A DNA stretch of 64,000 bases from Archangium gephyra (GTDB lineage: Bacteria; Myxococcota; Myxococcia; Myxococcales; Myxococcaceae): assembly GCF_001027285.1 (NCBI RefSeq), contig NZ_CP011509.1, forward strand, positions 856,501-920,500. The letters run 5' to 3'. A program made the translations under genes and the position numbers. Below the pieces are notes generated by a model. It saw only the letters and a program-made list of their open reading frames with translations, had not been told where the DNA came from and ran no database searches. Shown here in pieces: positions 42,755 through 52,690 of the stretch (the first letter of the stretch is position 1; each line of letters begins with the position of its first letter).

Positions 42755-43150
42755 TCAGAAACCGCCGGCGACGTTGATCTCCGTGCCGTCGCGAGCCACC
42801 ACCTTCAGCGTGCTGAAGCCCCACACACCGCTGGTCCGCACGCCCTTCACATGGAGCGTACCGTCCTGCGTGCTGCCGGAGAGCCCGATCTCCATGATGG
42901 CGACGCCGTCATAGCCCTTCGACTGCATCTTCCCCGAGAAGAAGAAGTTGGCGCTCACGGGGGCACCGAGCGCCTTGTTCACCCGGGCGTTGCGGGTGGC
43001 GCGTGCGACGGCGTCTTCATACGGGCTCTCGCTGCGCATGTAGAGGAACGCGAGGAGCCCGCTGCCACCACACAGCAAGGGCACTCCCACCAGGGCCACG
43101 AGCCCCCACTTCATCCAACCTGGGGTCCCACTCTCTTCATGGGCGGCCAT
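42755..43150 (-). CDS. Coa1-like membrane protein
   Basis: A 131-residue protein with one N-terminal membrane helix (WGLVALVGVPLLCGGSGLLAF) followed by a Tim21/Coa1-type domain: SPYEDAVARATRNARVNKALG, then small strands GYDGVAIMEIGLSGSTQDG and a final GVWGFSTLKVV. In mitochondria Coa1 helps cytochrome oxidase assembly; bacterial members are uncharacterised. ATG 43150 is preferred to the 9-codon extension. Confidence 0.75.
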   Translation of the reverse strand: MAAHEESGTPGWMKWGLVALVGVPLLCGGSGLLAFLYMRSESPYEDAVARATRNARVNKALGAPVSANFFFSGKMQSKGYDGVAIMEIGLSGSTQDGTLHVKGVRTSGVWGFSTLKVVARDGTEINVAGGF

Positions 43151-43286
43151 GGGCGCGCCTCTTCTCCTCGTCACCATGTCCGCAGTGTAGCCGGACCCAC
43201 GCGTTGACAGGGGGGTGAACCCTTCATGAAGATGGCTCGATGGGCGCTGCGTGTGGGGCTGTCGAATGTCCGCGGGCCGAGGGGGG

Positions 43287-43885
43287 ATGATGAAGACGGG
43301 GAGTACAGGAAGGCCTCGGGCCCGGGTTTTTCAGCGCGTGGCGCGTTACTGCGTGCTGCTCGGGGCGCTCTCGGGACTGGCGGGCTGCAAGAAGCCGAAG
43401 ACCGGCGAGAACCCAGGCGGGCAGACCGGACAGGCCGCTGAAACAACTCCTCCCAGCCTCGAGCCCATCTCGCTCGAAATCAACGGCTTCAACTACACCG
43501 ATCTGTACATCGACAACTTCTCGGTGAACGGCAATAGCGGTGGAAACCTCTACGTCAGTTCGCCGACCTCGGGAGGTGGGGGAGCACGTGTTGCGCGAGC
43601 TGGTTTCGGAACATGACAGTGCCTATGCGGTTGGAGATCACGTGGACACGTGACCGGAAGCGCTGGTGCACGAAGGAGGTGCACACCACCGGTCCAACAC
43701 CCGCCAATCCCCACCATCTGGCGGTTCATTTCTTCCCTGATGGGCACATCGAGGCCGCGCTCTCGGAAGACCTGCCGGAACCGAAGCTCCGGCTGGAACG
43801 CGCCAGTCCGACCGAGCGCAAGAAGTCGGGTAACACCGTGTCAGACGAGCAAGTCGCCAGGTGCCAGGATGCCTACCCCTACTGA
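43287..43885 (+). pseudogene. Frameshifted DUF3304 lipoprotein (probable Tle1 immunity)
   Basis: The reading frame is broken. The 5' part, from ATG 43287, encodes a lipoprotein signal (GALSGLAGC) and the DUF3304 start (ISLEINGFNYTDLYIDNFSV, then GGNLYVSS). The continuation (CCASWFRN, RLEITWTRDRKRW, HHLAVHFFPDGH) lies in another frame. Adding one G to the run at 43578-43582 joins them without a stop. As it stands, the first frame stops at 43614-43616 and overlaps an ATG at 43613, so two coupled fragments are possible. DUF3304 lipoproteins accompany DUF2235 phospholipase effectors as immunity proteins, and that effector follows directly. The break is either a real mutation or a homopolymer sequencing error. 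Confidence 0.8.
43578..43582 (+). other. Frameshift site, G5 run
   Basis: Five G residues where six would keep the DUF3304 lipoprotein in frame. A slippery homopolymer: it could be a sequencing error, a mutation or a phase-variable site. Confidence 0.7.
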
Positions 43886-45713
43886 CCAGAAGATGCAGGT
43901 GCTGTCGAGTCTGGGCAAGTCCGCCTCGCTCTCGGATGTGCGCACCGACTTGACCACGCCAGTGCCCGCCCCGAGGAGCACTGTCACCCAAGCTCCGCCC
44001 ACTCCGGAGGGACTTCATGTGTCCTTCTTCTTCGACGGCACGGGCAACAATCTGGAAGCGGATTTCGCTACCGGAGAGCACAGCAACGTGGCGCGGCTGT
44101 ACCGGTTGCACCACGAGAACGACTCTCGGGGAGTCATCCGCTACTACATCCCGGGTATCGGTACGTATTTCAAGGACATCGGCGACCCTGGCGACGAGCT
44201 GCGGGGAAACGTTGCTGGCGGTAAGGGGGAAGCTCGCCTCCAGTGGGCGATGAAGCGGCTGGACGAGTGCATCTCGCGGAGCAATGGCCGGAAGCTCCAC
44301 CTGGCCTTGTTCGGATTCTCACGTGGTGCCGCGTTGGCGCGCGCCTTCGCCGTGCGTATCGCCCAGCGCTGCCTGCGGACGAACGATGACAGCTGGCTCA
44401 TCTCGCTCGGCCAGCGTGCGTACCCCATCCGCCTGTACTTCATGGGTCTGTTCGACACCGTGGCCTCGGTCGGTATGCCGTTGAGCATGAACAACGTGCT
44501 GTCCGTCGTGGCTGGCCTGGGGATGTCTCGCTTCGAGATGATGGACCGCAGCCATTCCGATCTCATCCACCTCGCTTTTGGCAACGGGCCGGGCGCGGAT
44601 CCGGCACCGGGGTGGATCGATGGCCATATGGCCTGGGCGAATGAGCTCCGCATCCCCGACATGGTGGAGGATTGTCTCCACATGGTGGCCGCTCATGAAG
44701 TCCGCAATTCCTTCCCGGTGGATAGCCTCCTCCAGGGCTTGCGCTACGCCCCCAATTGTCGCGAGATGCTCTACCCCGGAGTCCACTCGAATGTGGGAGG
44801 TGGCTATCGCCCAGGTGAAGGGGCGCGAAGCCGGACGAATGGCGCGCTCCTGAGCATGATTCCCCTGCGGACGATGCGTCATGAGGCGCTCCGGGCCGGA
44901 GTACCCCTGCGGACGGATAGCTCCAACAACGCGGAGTTCGCGGAGGACTCCGGCAGCAAGGATGCCTTCGAGCTGCTTTGCCAGCGGTTCTCCGGCTACA
45001 TGAGCGCCGTCGCTTCAGGCCGCCAGCCATTGGGCTCCCTGGTGCTGTCCCACATGGAGCTGTATTACCAGTGGCGCTTCCACAGGATCGCCCGCGACAA
45101 GAAAGACAGAAAGGCCGGTCGCCCGACGAAGGATGAAGCCCTGCTCCGAGAGTTCCAGGGAGTGTGGAAGAAAGAGAAGGCCATCCTGGCGAAGCAGACG
45201 GAGGAACGGAGGCGCAAGTTCGCCGTCGATGTCGCCCACGTTAGTAGGCTCAAGATGTCGCATGGTGCGGCGAACAAGCAGACGGCCATCCAGAACGCGA
45301 TGGCGGACCAGGCCCTCTCCGGGGACATGTACTTCTCCATGAAGGCTCGCCTGGACACGATGCCGAGCTCGGATGGCTCGTTCCTGGACACCCTGGAGCT
45401 GTACGACGACCAACTCATGGCCGACGTCCAGGCCATCCAGAATTGGGCGAAGAGATATGGGAGGCAGAAGCTGCGGCCGCATTACCTGGGGATGCTCAAG
45501 GCGTTCGAGGCCGAGCAGCGCGGACTGGGTTTGCGCGACCAGGGTATCATCCAGTTCTTCGATACCTACGTTCACGACTCCCTGGCTGCATTCGCCATGG
45601 ACGCGACCCTGCCTTCGGATCCTCGCGTCATCTACATCGGCGCCGACAACAAGCTGCCGTACGCCATGAACAAGCTGCCGGGCCGGGGGCTCCTGGCCTC
45701 CGCGCTGGGCTGA
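43869..45713 (+). CDS. DUF2235 (Tle1-type) phospholipase effector
   Basis: A 614-residue alpha/beta-hydrolase effector from ATG 43869, overlapping the preceding lipoprotein gene by 17 bases. It has VSFFFDGTGNNLEADF near residue 51, nucleophile elbow GFSRG (Ser151), acid in GLFDTVASVG (Asp196), and the conserved His of AAHEVRNSFP (His276) and of YPGVHSNVGGGY. These define DUF2235, which includes T6SS Tle1 phospholipases that attack membrane phospholipids of rival cells. The last ~200 residues are helical and charged and may mediate delivery. There is no signal peptide, fitting T6SS export. No VgrG or PAAR gene is in the window. A short-chain dehydrogenase follows after 5 bases. Confidence 0.88.
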   Translation: MPTPTDQKMQVLSSLGKSASLSDVRTDLTTPVPAPRSTVTQAPPTPEGLHVSFFFDGTGNNLEADFATGEHSNVARLYRLHHENDSRGVIRYYIPGIGTYFKDIGDPGDELRGNVAGGKGEARLQWAMKRLDECISRSNGRKLHLALFGFSRGAALARAFAVRIAQRCLRTNDDSWLISLGQRAYPIRLYFMGLFDTVASVGMPLSMNNVLSVVAGLGMSRFEMMDRSHSDLIHLAFGNGPGADPAPGWIDGHMAWANELRIPDMVEDCLHMVAAHEVRNSFPVDSLLQGLRYAPNCREMLYPGVHSNVGGGYRPGEGARSRTNGALLSMIPLRTMRHEALRAGVPLRTDSSNNAEFAEDSGSKDAFELLCQRFSGYMSAVASGRQPLGSLVLSHMELYYQWRFHRIARDKKDRKAGRPTKDEALLREFQGVWKKEKAILAKQTEERRRKFAVDVAHVSRLKMSHGAANKQTAIQNAMADQALSGDMYFSMKARLDTMPSSDGSFLDTLELYDDQLMADVQAIQNWAKRYGRQKLRPHYLGMLKAFEAEQRGLGLRDQGIIQFFDTYVHDSLAAFAMDATLPSDPRVIYIGADNKLPYAMNKLPGRGLLASALG

Positions 45714-45718
45714 AAGAG

Positions 45719-46558
45719 ATGCGCCTTCCCGAGCGTCCCCGAGCGGTCATCACCGGAGCGGGCAGTGGCCTGGGCCGGGCGCTGTGTCTGGCATTGGCGC
45801 CGCGGCGGGCGCGCATCGTGGTGTCGGACCTGAACGAGGCGGCGGCACGGGAGACGGCACGGCAGGTGGAGCAGCACGGTGGCGAGGCCCACGTGGTGCT
45901 CTGCGATGTGACGAAGCCCGAGCAGGTGGACGCACTGGCGAGGGAAACCCAGGCGGCGTTCGGCGGGGTGGACCTGGTGGTGAACAACGCCGGCATACTG
46001 AGCGCGGGCGAGGTGGGGACGCTGCCGCTGGCGGACTGGAAGCGCGTGCTGGACGTGAACCTGTGGGGCGTCATCCACGGGTGCCACTCCTTCGTGCCGC
46101 TGCTGCGCGCGCAGGGGACGGGGCACATCCTGAACATCGCCTCGGCGGCGGGACTGCTCTCCTCGCCCTACCTGGCGGCGTACAACGTGTCGAAGGCCGG
46201 GGTGGTGGCGCTCTCGGAGACACTGCTGGCCGAGGTGAAATCCGTGGGCCTCGGGGTGACGGTGGCCTGCCCGACGTTCTTCCGGACGAACATCGCCGCC
46301 TCGGCCCAGATTTCCGAGGCCGGGGACGGCCAGCGGCTGAAGGCCCTGGCCTCCATGATGGTGGACAAGGCCTCGGTGTCGGCGGAGCAGGTGGCGCACG
46401 CGTGTCTTCGCGCCGTCGAGCAGGACCGGCTCTACGTGTTGCCGATGGCGGATGGCCGGTGGGCCTGGCGGCTGAAGCGCCTCTCTCCCGGGCTGTTCGC
46501 GCGAGGGACACTCCGGCTGCGCGAGCTCATCCTCGCGCGACTGGAGAAGGAGCCGTGA
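45719..46558 (+). CDS. Short-chain dehydrogenase/reductase
   Basis: A 279-residue classical SDR. It has cofactor motif TGAGSGLG near the N-terminus, VNNAGI, catalytic Ser region NIASAAG and the YNVSK active-site motif, followed by PTFFRTNI. The C-terminal ~40 residues (AWRLKRLSPGLFARGTLRL) are longer and more basic than usual, as in SDRs acting on lipids. It begins 5 bases after the DUF2235 effector stop and may be co-transcribed by read-through; a functional link is not implied. Confidence 0.9.
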   Translation: MRLPERPRAVITGAGSGLGRALCLALAPRRARIVVSDLNEAAARETARQVEQHGGEAHVVLCDVTKPEQVDALARETQAAFGGVDLVVNNAGILSAGEVGTLPLADWKRVLDVNLWGVIHGCHSFVPLLRAQGTGHILNIASAAGLLSSPYLAAYNVSKAGVVALSETLLAEVKSVGLGVTVACPTFFRTNIAASAQISEAGDGQRLKALASMMVDKASVSAEQVAHACLRAVEQDRLYVLPMADGRWAWRLKRLSPGLFARGTLRLRELILARLEKEP

Positions 46559-46567
46559 GGCCCCGGC

Positions 46568-47281
46568 TCACTCGTCCCCGTCGCTCCCCTCGGGCTCCGC
46601 GCCCTCCGAGGGCTCCGAGTCTCCAATGGGCATCTGGAGGGCCCGCGCCTTCTTCGCGCGCTTGCGGCTGAGCTCGACGCCCACGGCCTCGAGTCCCAGC
46701 CAGTTGGCCACGGCGAGCACGGAGCCATGGCCGCAGAAGGGGTCCACGATGGTGCGCGTGGGCGTGTTCTCCAGCACGTACCGGCAGGCGACGAGGCACG
46801 CCTGCACGCCCATGCCTCGGGTCCAGGTGACTTCGCCGGCCTGGGGGAGCACATCGGCGGTGGACTTCGAGAGGTCCGCGCGGAGTCCTCGCGAGAAGCA
46901 CAGCATGTGCGAGTACGCCGGCCGCCCGAAGGTGGTGCTGCCGGGCGGGGTGCGGCAGACGACCTTGTGCCAGAGCAGCGAGTGCCCCAGTTGCTCGGCG
47001 GCCTTCTGCACGAGGTATCCCTTGTCGACCCAGGTCCCGTCCTTCTTGATGTCGGTCTGGTAGAAGATGGTGACGCCGTCGTCGGGGCAGCGCGAGAGCA
47101 CGAGCGACGCGGTGCGGACGAACCACTCCTTCCACTCGGCGAGCGACAGGGAAGGGAACTCGGACACATCGGGCATCGAGGTGATGAGCGAGCACCCGGC
47201 GAGCACACCCTGGGCCTCCAACCACGCCAGGGCATCCGCGCAGTGAACCGTCCTCTTTCCTTGTGAAGGTGCCTGCTCCAC
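46568..47281 (-). CDS. DNA/RNA methylase-like protein
   Basis: A 237-residue protein from GTG 47281 (GGGAG just upstream). The C-terminal SAM-binding motif DPFCGHGSVLAVANWLGL and the following AVGVELSRKR are those of amino-methyltransferases. The N-terminal part starts like them (CADALAWL), but where a TSPPY/DPPY catalytic tetrad is expected the sequence reads TSMPDVSE. The middle segment WVDKGYLVQKAAEQLGHSLL and HKVVCRTPPGST also fits. The altered tetrad suggests a different substrate or loss of base methylation. It begins 17 bases after the upstream dehydrogenase stop. Confidence 0.72.
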   Translation of the reverse strand: MEQAPSQGKRTVHCADALAWLEAQGVLAGCSLITSMPDVSEFPSLSLAEWKEWFVRTASLVLSRCPDDGVTIFYQTDIKKDGTWVDKGYLVQKAAEQLGHSLLWHKVVCRTPPGSTTFGRPAYSHMLCFSRGLRADLSKSTADVLPQAGEVTWTRGMGVQACLVACRYVLENTPTRTIVDPFCGHGSVLAVANWLGLEAVGVELSRKRAKKARALQMPIGDSEPSEGAEPEGSDGDE

Positions 47282-47298
47282 GTGGTGGCTCCCGGAGC

Positions 47299-48060
47299 TC
47301 AGCGGCGCTTGATGTTGAAGGGGCCGAAGCCCTGGTCGGCGGGCATGACCTCGACGACGTTGATGTTCACGCGGGCGGGGCGGGTGACGGTCCAGAGCAC
47401 GATGTCGGCGATGTCTCCCGGGGTGAGGGCCTCCATGCCCTCGTAGGTCTTGCTGGCGCGCTGGGCATCGCCCTTGAAGCGCACGAGCGAGAAGTCGGTC
47501 TCGACCATGCCGGGTTGGATGTCGGTGACGCGCACGCGGGTGCCGACGAGGTCGGCCTTCATGTTCTGGGAGAACTGGTGCACGAAGGCCTTGGTGGCGC
47601 CGTAGACGTTGCCACCGGGGTAGGGGTAGCTGGCGGCCACCGAGCCGAGGTTCACCACGTGCCCGCGGTTGCGCTTCACCATGCCAGGCAGCAGGGCACG
47701 CGTCACGTAGACGAGGCCCTTGCAGTTGGTGTCGATCATCGTCTCCCAGTCGTCGAGCGACGCCTCGTGGGCGGGCTCGAGGCCGAGGCCGAGGCCGGCG
47801 TTGTTGACGAGGACGTCCACGTCGGAGAACCCGGCGGGCAGCGAGGAGAGCGAGGTCTCGACCTCGCGGCGCGAGCGGACGTCGAGGACGAGGGGGTGGG
47901 CGGGGTTGGGGAGCTTCGCCGCGAGGGCCTCGAGCCGGTCGCCGCGGCGGCCCGCGAGCACGAGCCGTGCGCCCGCTTGAGAGAGGGCGAGCGCGCAGGC
48001 CTCGCCGATTCCCGCGCTGGCGCCGGTGACGAGGGCCGTCCATCCTTGAAGGGTTTGCAT
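47299..48060 (-). CDS. Short-chain dehydrogenase, YdfG-like
   Basis: A 253-residue SDR with TGASAGIG cofactor motif, VNNAGLGLG, NLGSVAASYPYPGG and YGATK active-site motif, then the QPGMVETDFSLVRF loop and PGDIADIVLWTVTRP. This pattern is typical of NADP-dependent 3-hydroxy-acid/serine dehydrogenases of the YdfG type. It heads a likely two-gene unit with the methylase-like gene. The substrate in this organism is unknown. Confidence 0.9.
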   Translation of the reverse strand: MQTLQGWTALVTGASAGIGEACALALSQAGARLVLAGRRGDRLEALAAKLPNPAHPLVLDVRSRREVETSLSSLPAGFSDVDVLVNNAGLGLGLEPAHEASLDDWETMIDTNCKGLVYVTRALLPGMVKRNRGHVVNLGSVAASYPYPGGNVYGATKAFVHQFSQNMKADLVGTRVRVTDIQPGMVETDFSLVRFKGDAQRASKTYEGMEALTPGDIADIVLWTVTRPARVNINVVEVMPADQGFGPFNIKRR

Positions 48061-48126
48061 GGGGCGCGGATTCTAATGAGCCTCCTGAGGAGTGCACGCC
48101 TTCGCTCGCTGATAGGATGGGCTCCC

Positions 48127-49452
48127 ATGACGCCGCCTCGTGGGCTCAATGCGCTGCACTTGCACCAGGGCCACCCGGACTTCCTGGACCTGCCGTGGCA
48201 CCTGCCCCTGGAGGAGTGGCGCCCGGAGCTGTGCTCCCGCCTCGTCGAGGTCCCCCGAGGCCTCTCCCGGCACACGGTCGTCTTCGTCAGCTACGGCGCG
48301 CACATCTACGCGCTCAAGGAACTGCCCGTGTCCGTGGGGCAGCGCGAATACGACGTGCTGCGCGGGCTCGAGGAGCGCCACCTGCCGGCGGTGACGGTGG
48401 TGGGACTCGCCCGGGTGCGCGCCCTGGGCGAGCCCGGTGACGAAGTCGCCGTCCTCCTCACGCAATACCTGCCCTCGTCGCTGCCCTACCGCGTGCTCTT
48501 CATGAACAAGGGCCTGGCGCGCTACCGCGAGCGCCTGCTGGACTCCATGGCCAGCCTGCTCGTGCGGCTGCACCTCGGCGGCTTCTTCTGGGGCGACTGC
48601 TCCCTCTCCAACGTCCTCTTCCGCCGCGACGCGGGCGAGCTCCAGGCCTACGCGGTGGACGCGGAGACCTCGGAGCTGCATCCCAAGCTCTCCGACGGCC
48701 AGCGCGAGCTGGATCTGCTCATCATGGAGGAGAACATCACCGGCGGGCTCGCGGACCTGGCGGCCATGGTGGAGCTGCCCGCGACGCTCGACGTCTATGA
48801 GACGGCTCCGAGCATCCGCCAGCGCTACGAGCGGCTGTGGGCGGAGATCAACAAGGAGCTCACCATCACCCCGGGCGAGAGCTACCGCATCCACGAGCGG
48901 ATTCGCGCGCTCAACGAGCTGGGCTTCTCGGTGGGCGAGGTGGACCTGGTGGCCAGCGGCGATGGCAGTCAGCTGCGGATGCGGACCATCGTGACGGACC
49001 GCGAGTACCACCGCCACCAGCTCCACAACCTGACGGGGCTGGTGGCCGAGGAGCGGCAGGCGGCGCTGCTGCTCAACGAGGTGCGCGAGCTGAAGGCCAC
49101 GCTCACCCGCGAGGTGAACCGGAGCGTGCCCCTGAGCGTGGCGGCGTTCCGCTGGTTGGACGAGCGCTTCCGGCCCACGTTGAGCAAGTTGGAGCGGGAG
49201 CTCGGGCCGGCGGCGGACGAGGCCGAGCTCTACTGCCAGGTGCTGGAGCACAAGTGGTTCCTGTCCGAGCAGGCGAAGCGGGACGTGGGCCTGGAGGTGG
49301 CGGTGAAGGGGTACGTGGCGCTGCGCCGCGAGCAGCCCGCCCTGGCGCTCCTGCGCTCCGCGAGTGCTCCGTTGCCCGGGGTGGAGGCCCGCGCCGAGCC
49401 GCCCCCGGCCGCCACTCCGGAGGCGCCCCCGGCCCCTGTGGCACGGGGCTGA
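48127..49452 (+). CDS. DUF4032 domain protein (kinase-like fold)
   Basis: A 441-residue cytoplasmic protein. The N-terminal ~230 residues resemble lipopolysaccharide-kinase-type folds: YALKELPV (Lys), then MASLLVRLHLGGFFWGDCSLSNVLF, with WGDCSLSN in the place of the HxDxxxxN loop, and AVDAETSEL in the place of the metal-binding DFG. The following part (NRSVPLSVAAFRWLDERFRP and LEHKWFLSEQA) matches the conserved DUF4032 C-terminus. The protein is widespread in actinobacteria and myxobacteria but has no established function. The last ~35 residues are Pro/Ala-rich. Confidence 0.8.
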   Translation: MTPPRGLNALHLHQGHPDFLDLPWHLPLEEWRPELCSRLVEVPRGLSRHTVVFVSYGAHIYALKELPVSVGQREYDVLRGLEERHLPAVTVVGLARVRALGEPGDEVAVLLTQYLPSSLPYRVLFMNKGLARYRERLLDSMASLLVRLHLGGFFWGDCSLSNVLFRRDAGELQAYAVDAETSELHPKLSDGQRELDLLIMEENITGGLADLAAMVELPATLDVYETAPSIRQRYERLWAEINKELTITPGESYRIHERIRALNELGFSVGEVDLVASGDGSQLRMRTIVTDREYHRHQLHNLTGLVAEERQAALLLNEVRELKATLTREVNRSVPLSVAAFRWLDERFRPTLSKLERELGPAADEAELYCQVLEHKWFLSEQAKRDVGLEVAVKGYVALRREQPALALLRSASAPLPGVEARAEPPPAATPEAPPAPVARG

Positions 49453-49572
49453 GCTCGCCGCGCTCCCCTCGGGAATCCGAGTGGGGTTCGCGGAAAACCC
49501 AGACAGCTGCCGCCGGACGCCCCGCCATTTCGCGGGGTTGTGGATGGTCCGGGGCCTGCAAGGTGGCGCGGC

Positions 49573-50046
49573 ATGCGCCCTTCCTTCTCGCTGCTTCGTC
49601 GACTGAGCCGTCTCTCCATCGGGGGGGCGGTGCTGGGACTCCTCGTGAGCTGTGGTGCCGCCGATCCCGAGAGCTTCGAGCGCTTGAAGTGGGAGTACGG
49701 TGGCGGGCCCTGCACGGAGGAGATGGACTGCAGCGGCTGGGATGAGGTGCTGGCGGATGGCACCTTCCGCGTGGACCGGTTCGGCGATCCGGGCGGGGCG
49801 GTGCGCGAGACCGTCCTGCCCGCGGAGGAACTGCGGCGGGTCCGCGAGGCCGCCACCCGGGCCGAGTTGCTCGGGGTGCTGTGGCGCGGGGAGGCTCCCT
49901 GCGGCAGGGTCACCGACTCGAGCAGCGTCCTCACGCTGGAGCTGGAGGGCCCGAGCTTCCGCGCGCAGCTCGCCGGGTGTGATGAGCCGGGGGTGGACGA
50001 GCTGCGCACGCTGCTCAAGCGCCTGCGCGACACCTACGCGCCTTGA
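49573..50046 (+). CDS. Small lipoprotein
   Basis: A 157-residue lipoprotein with lipobox LVSCGA. The mature domain contains EYGGGPCTEEMDCSGWDEV and two further Cys positions, suggesting disulfides, and ends with DELRTLLKRLRDTYAP. I do not recognise a family; similar small lipoproteins are common in myxobacteria. Start ATG 49573. Confidence 0.72.
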   Translation: MRPSFSLLRRLSRLSIGGAVLGLLVSCGAADPESFERLKWEYGGGPCTEEMDCSGWDEVLADGTFRVDRFGDPGGAVRETVLPAEELRRVREAATRAELLGVLWRGEAPCGRVTDSSSVLTLELEGPSFRAQLAGCDEPGVDELRTLLKRLRDTYAP

Positions 50047-50060
50047 GGCCTGGAAACACA

Positions 50061-50094
50061 GCGGGGCGCGGCCCCCGAAGGCACCGCGCCCCGC
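50061..50094. terminator. Hairpin between convergent genes
   Basis: Perfect 11-base stem (50061-50071 with 50084-50094) and 12-base loop, all GC. It lies between the ends of the lipoprotein gene and the isoamylase gene. No T-run follows on either strand, so it may act as a bidirectional stop only weakly or with help. Confidence 0.55.
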
Positions 50095-50114
50095 GCAACC
50101 ACCTCGTCAGCGGA

Positions 50115-52499
<2,385 letters not shown>

Positions 52500-52690
52500 G
52501 GAATGACTCCCTAGCGCGGAGGGGGGGAAAGGCCGAGGTGGCGGGCCCGCGCCTACCCGTCTGTCCTACCTTCCAGCACCTTCCTCTCCTGGGAGTCAAT
52601 CCGGGGTGGTCCCGACTCACCCCGGCTCCCGCGTTCTGCCCGGTGGTGAGCACGGACAAGAAGCGGGAGCCGCAACCATGCCGCGCCGTG

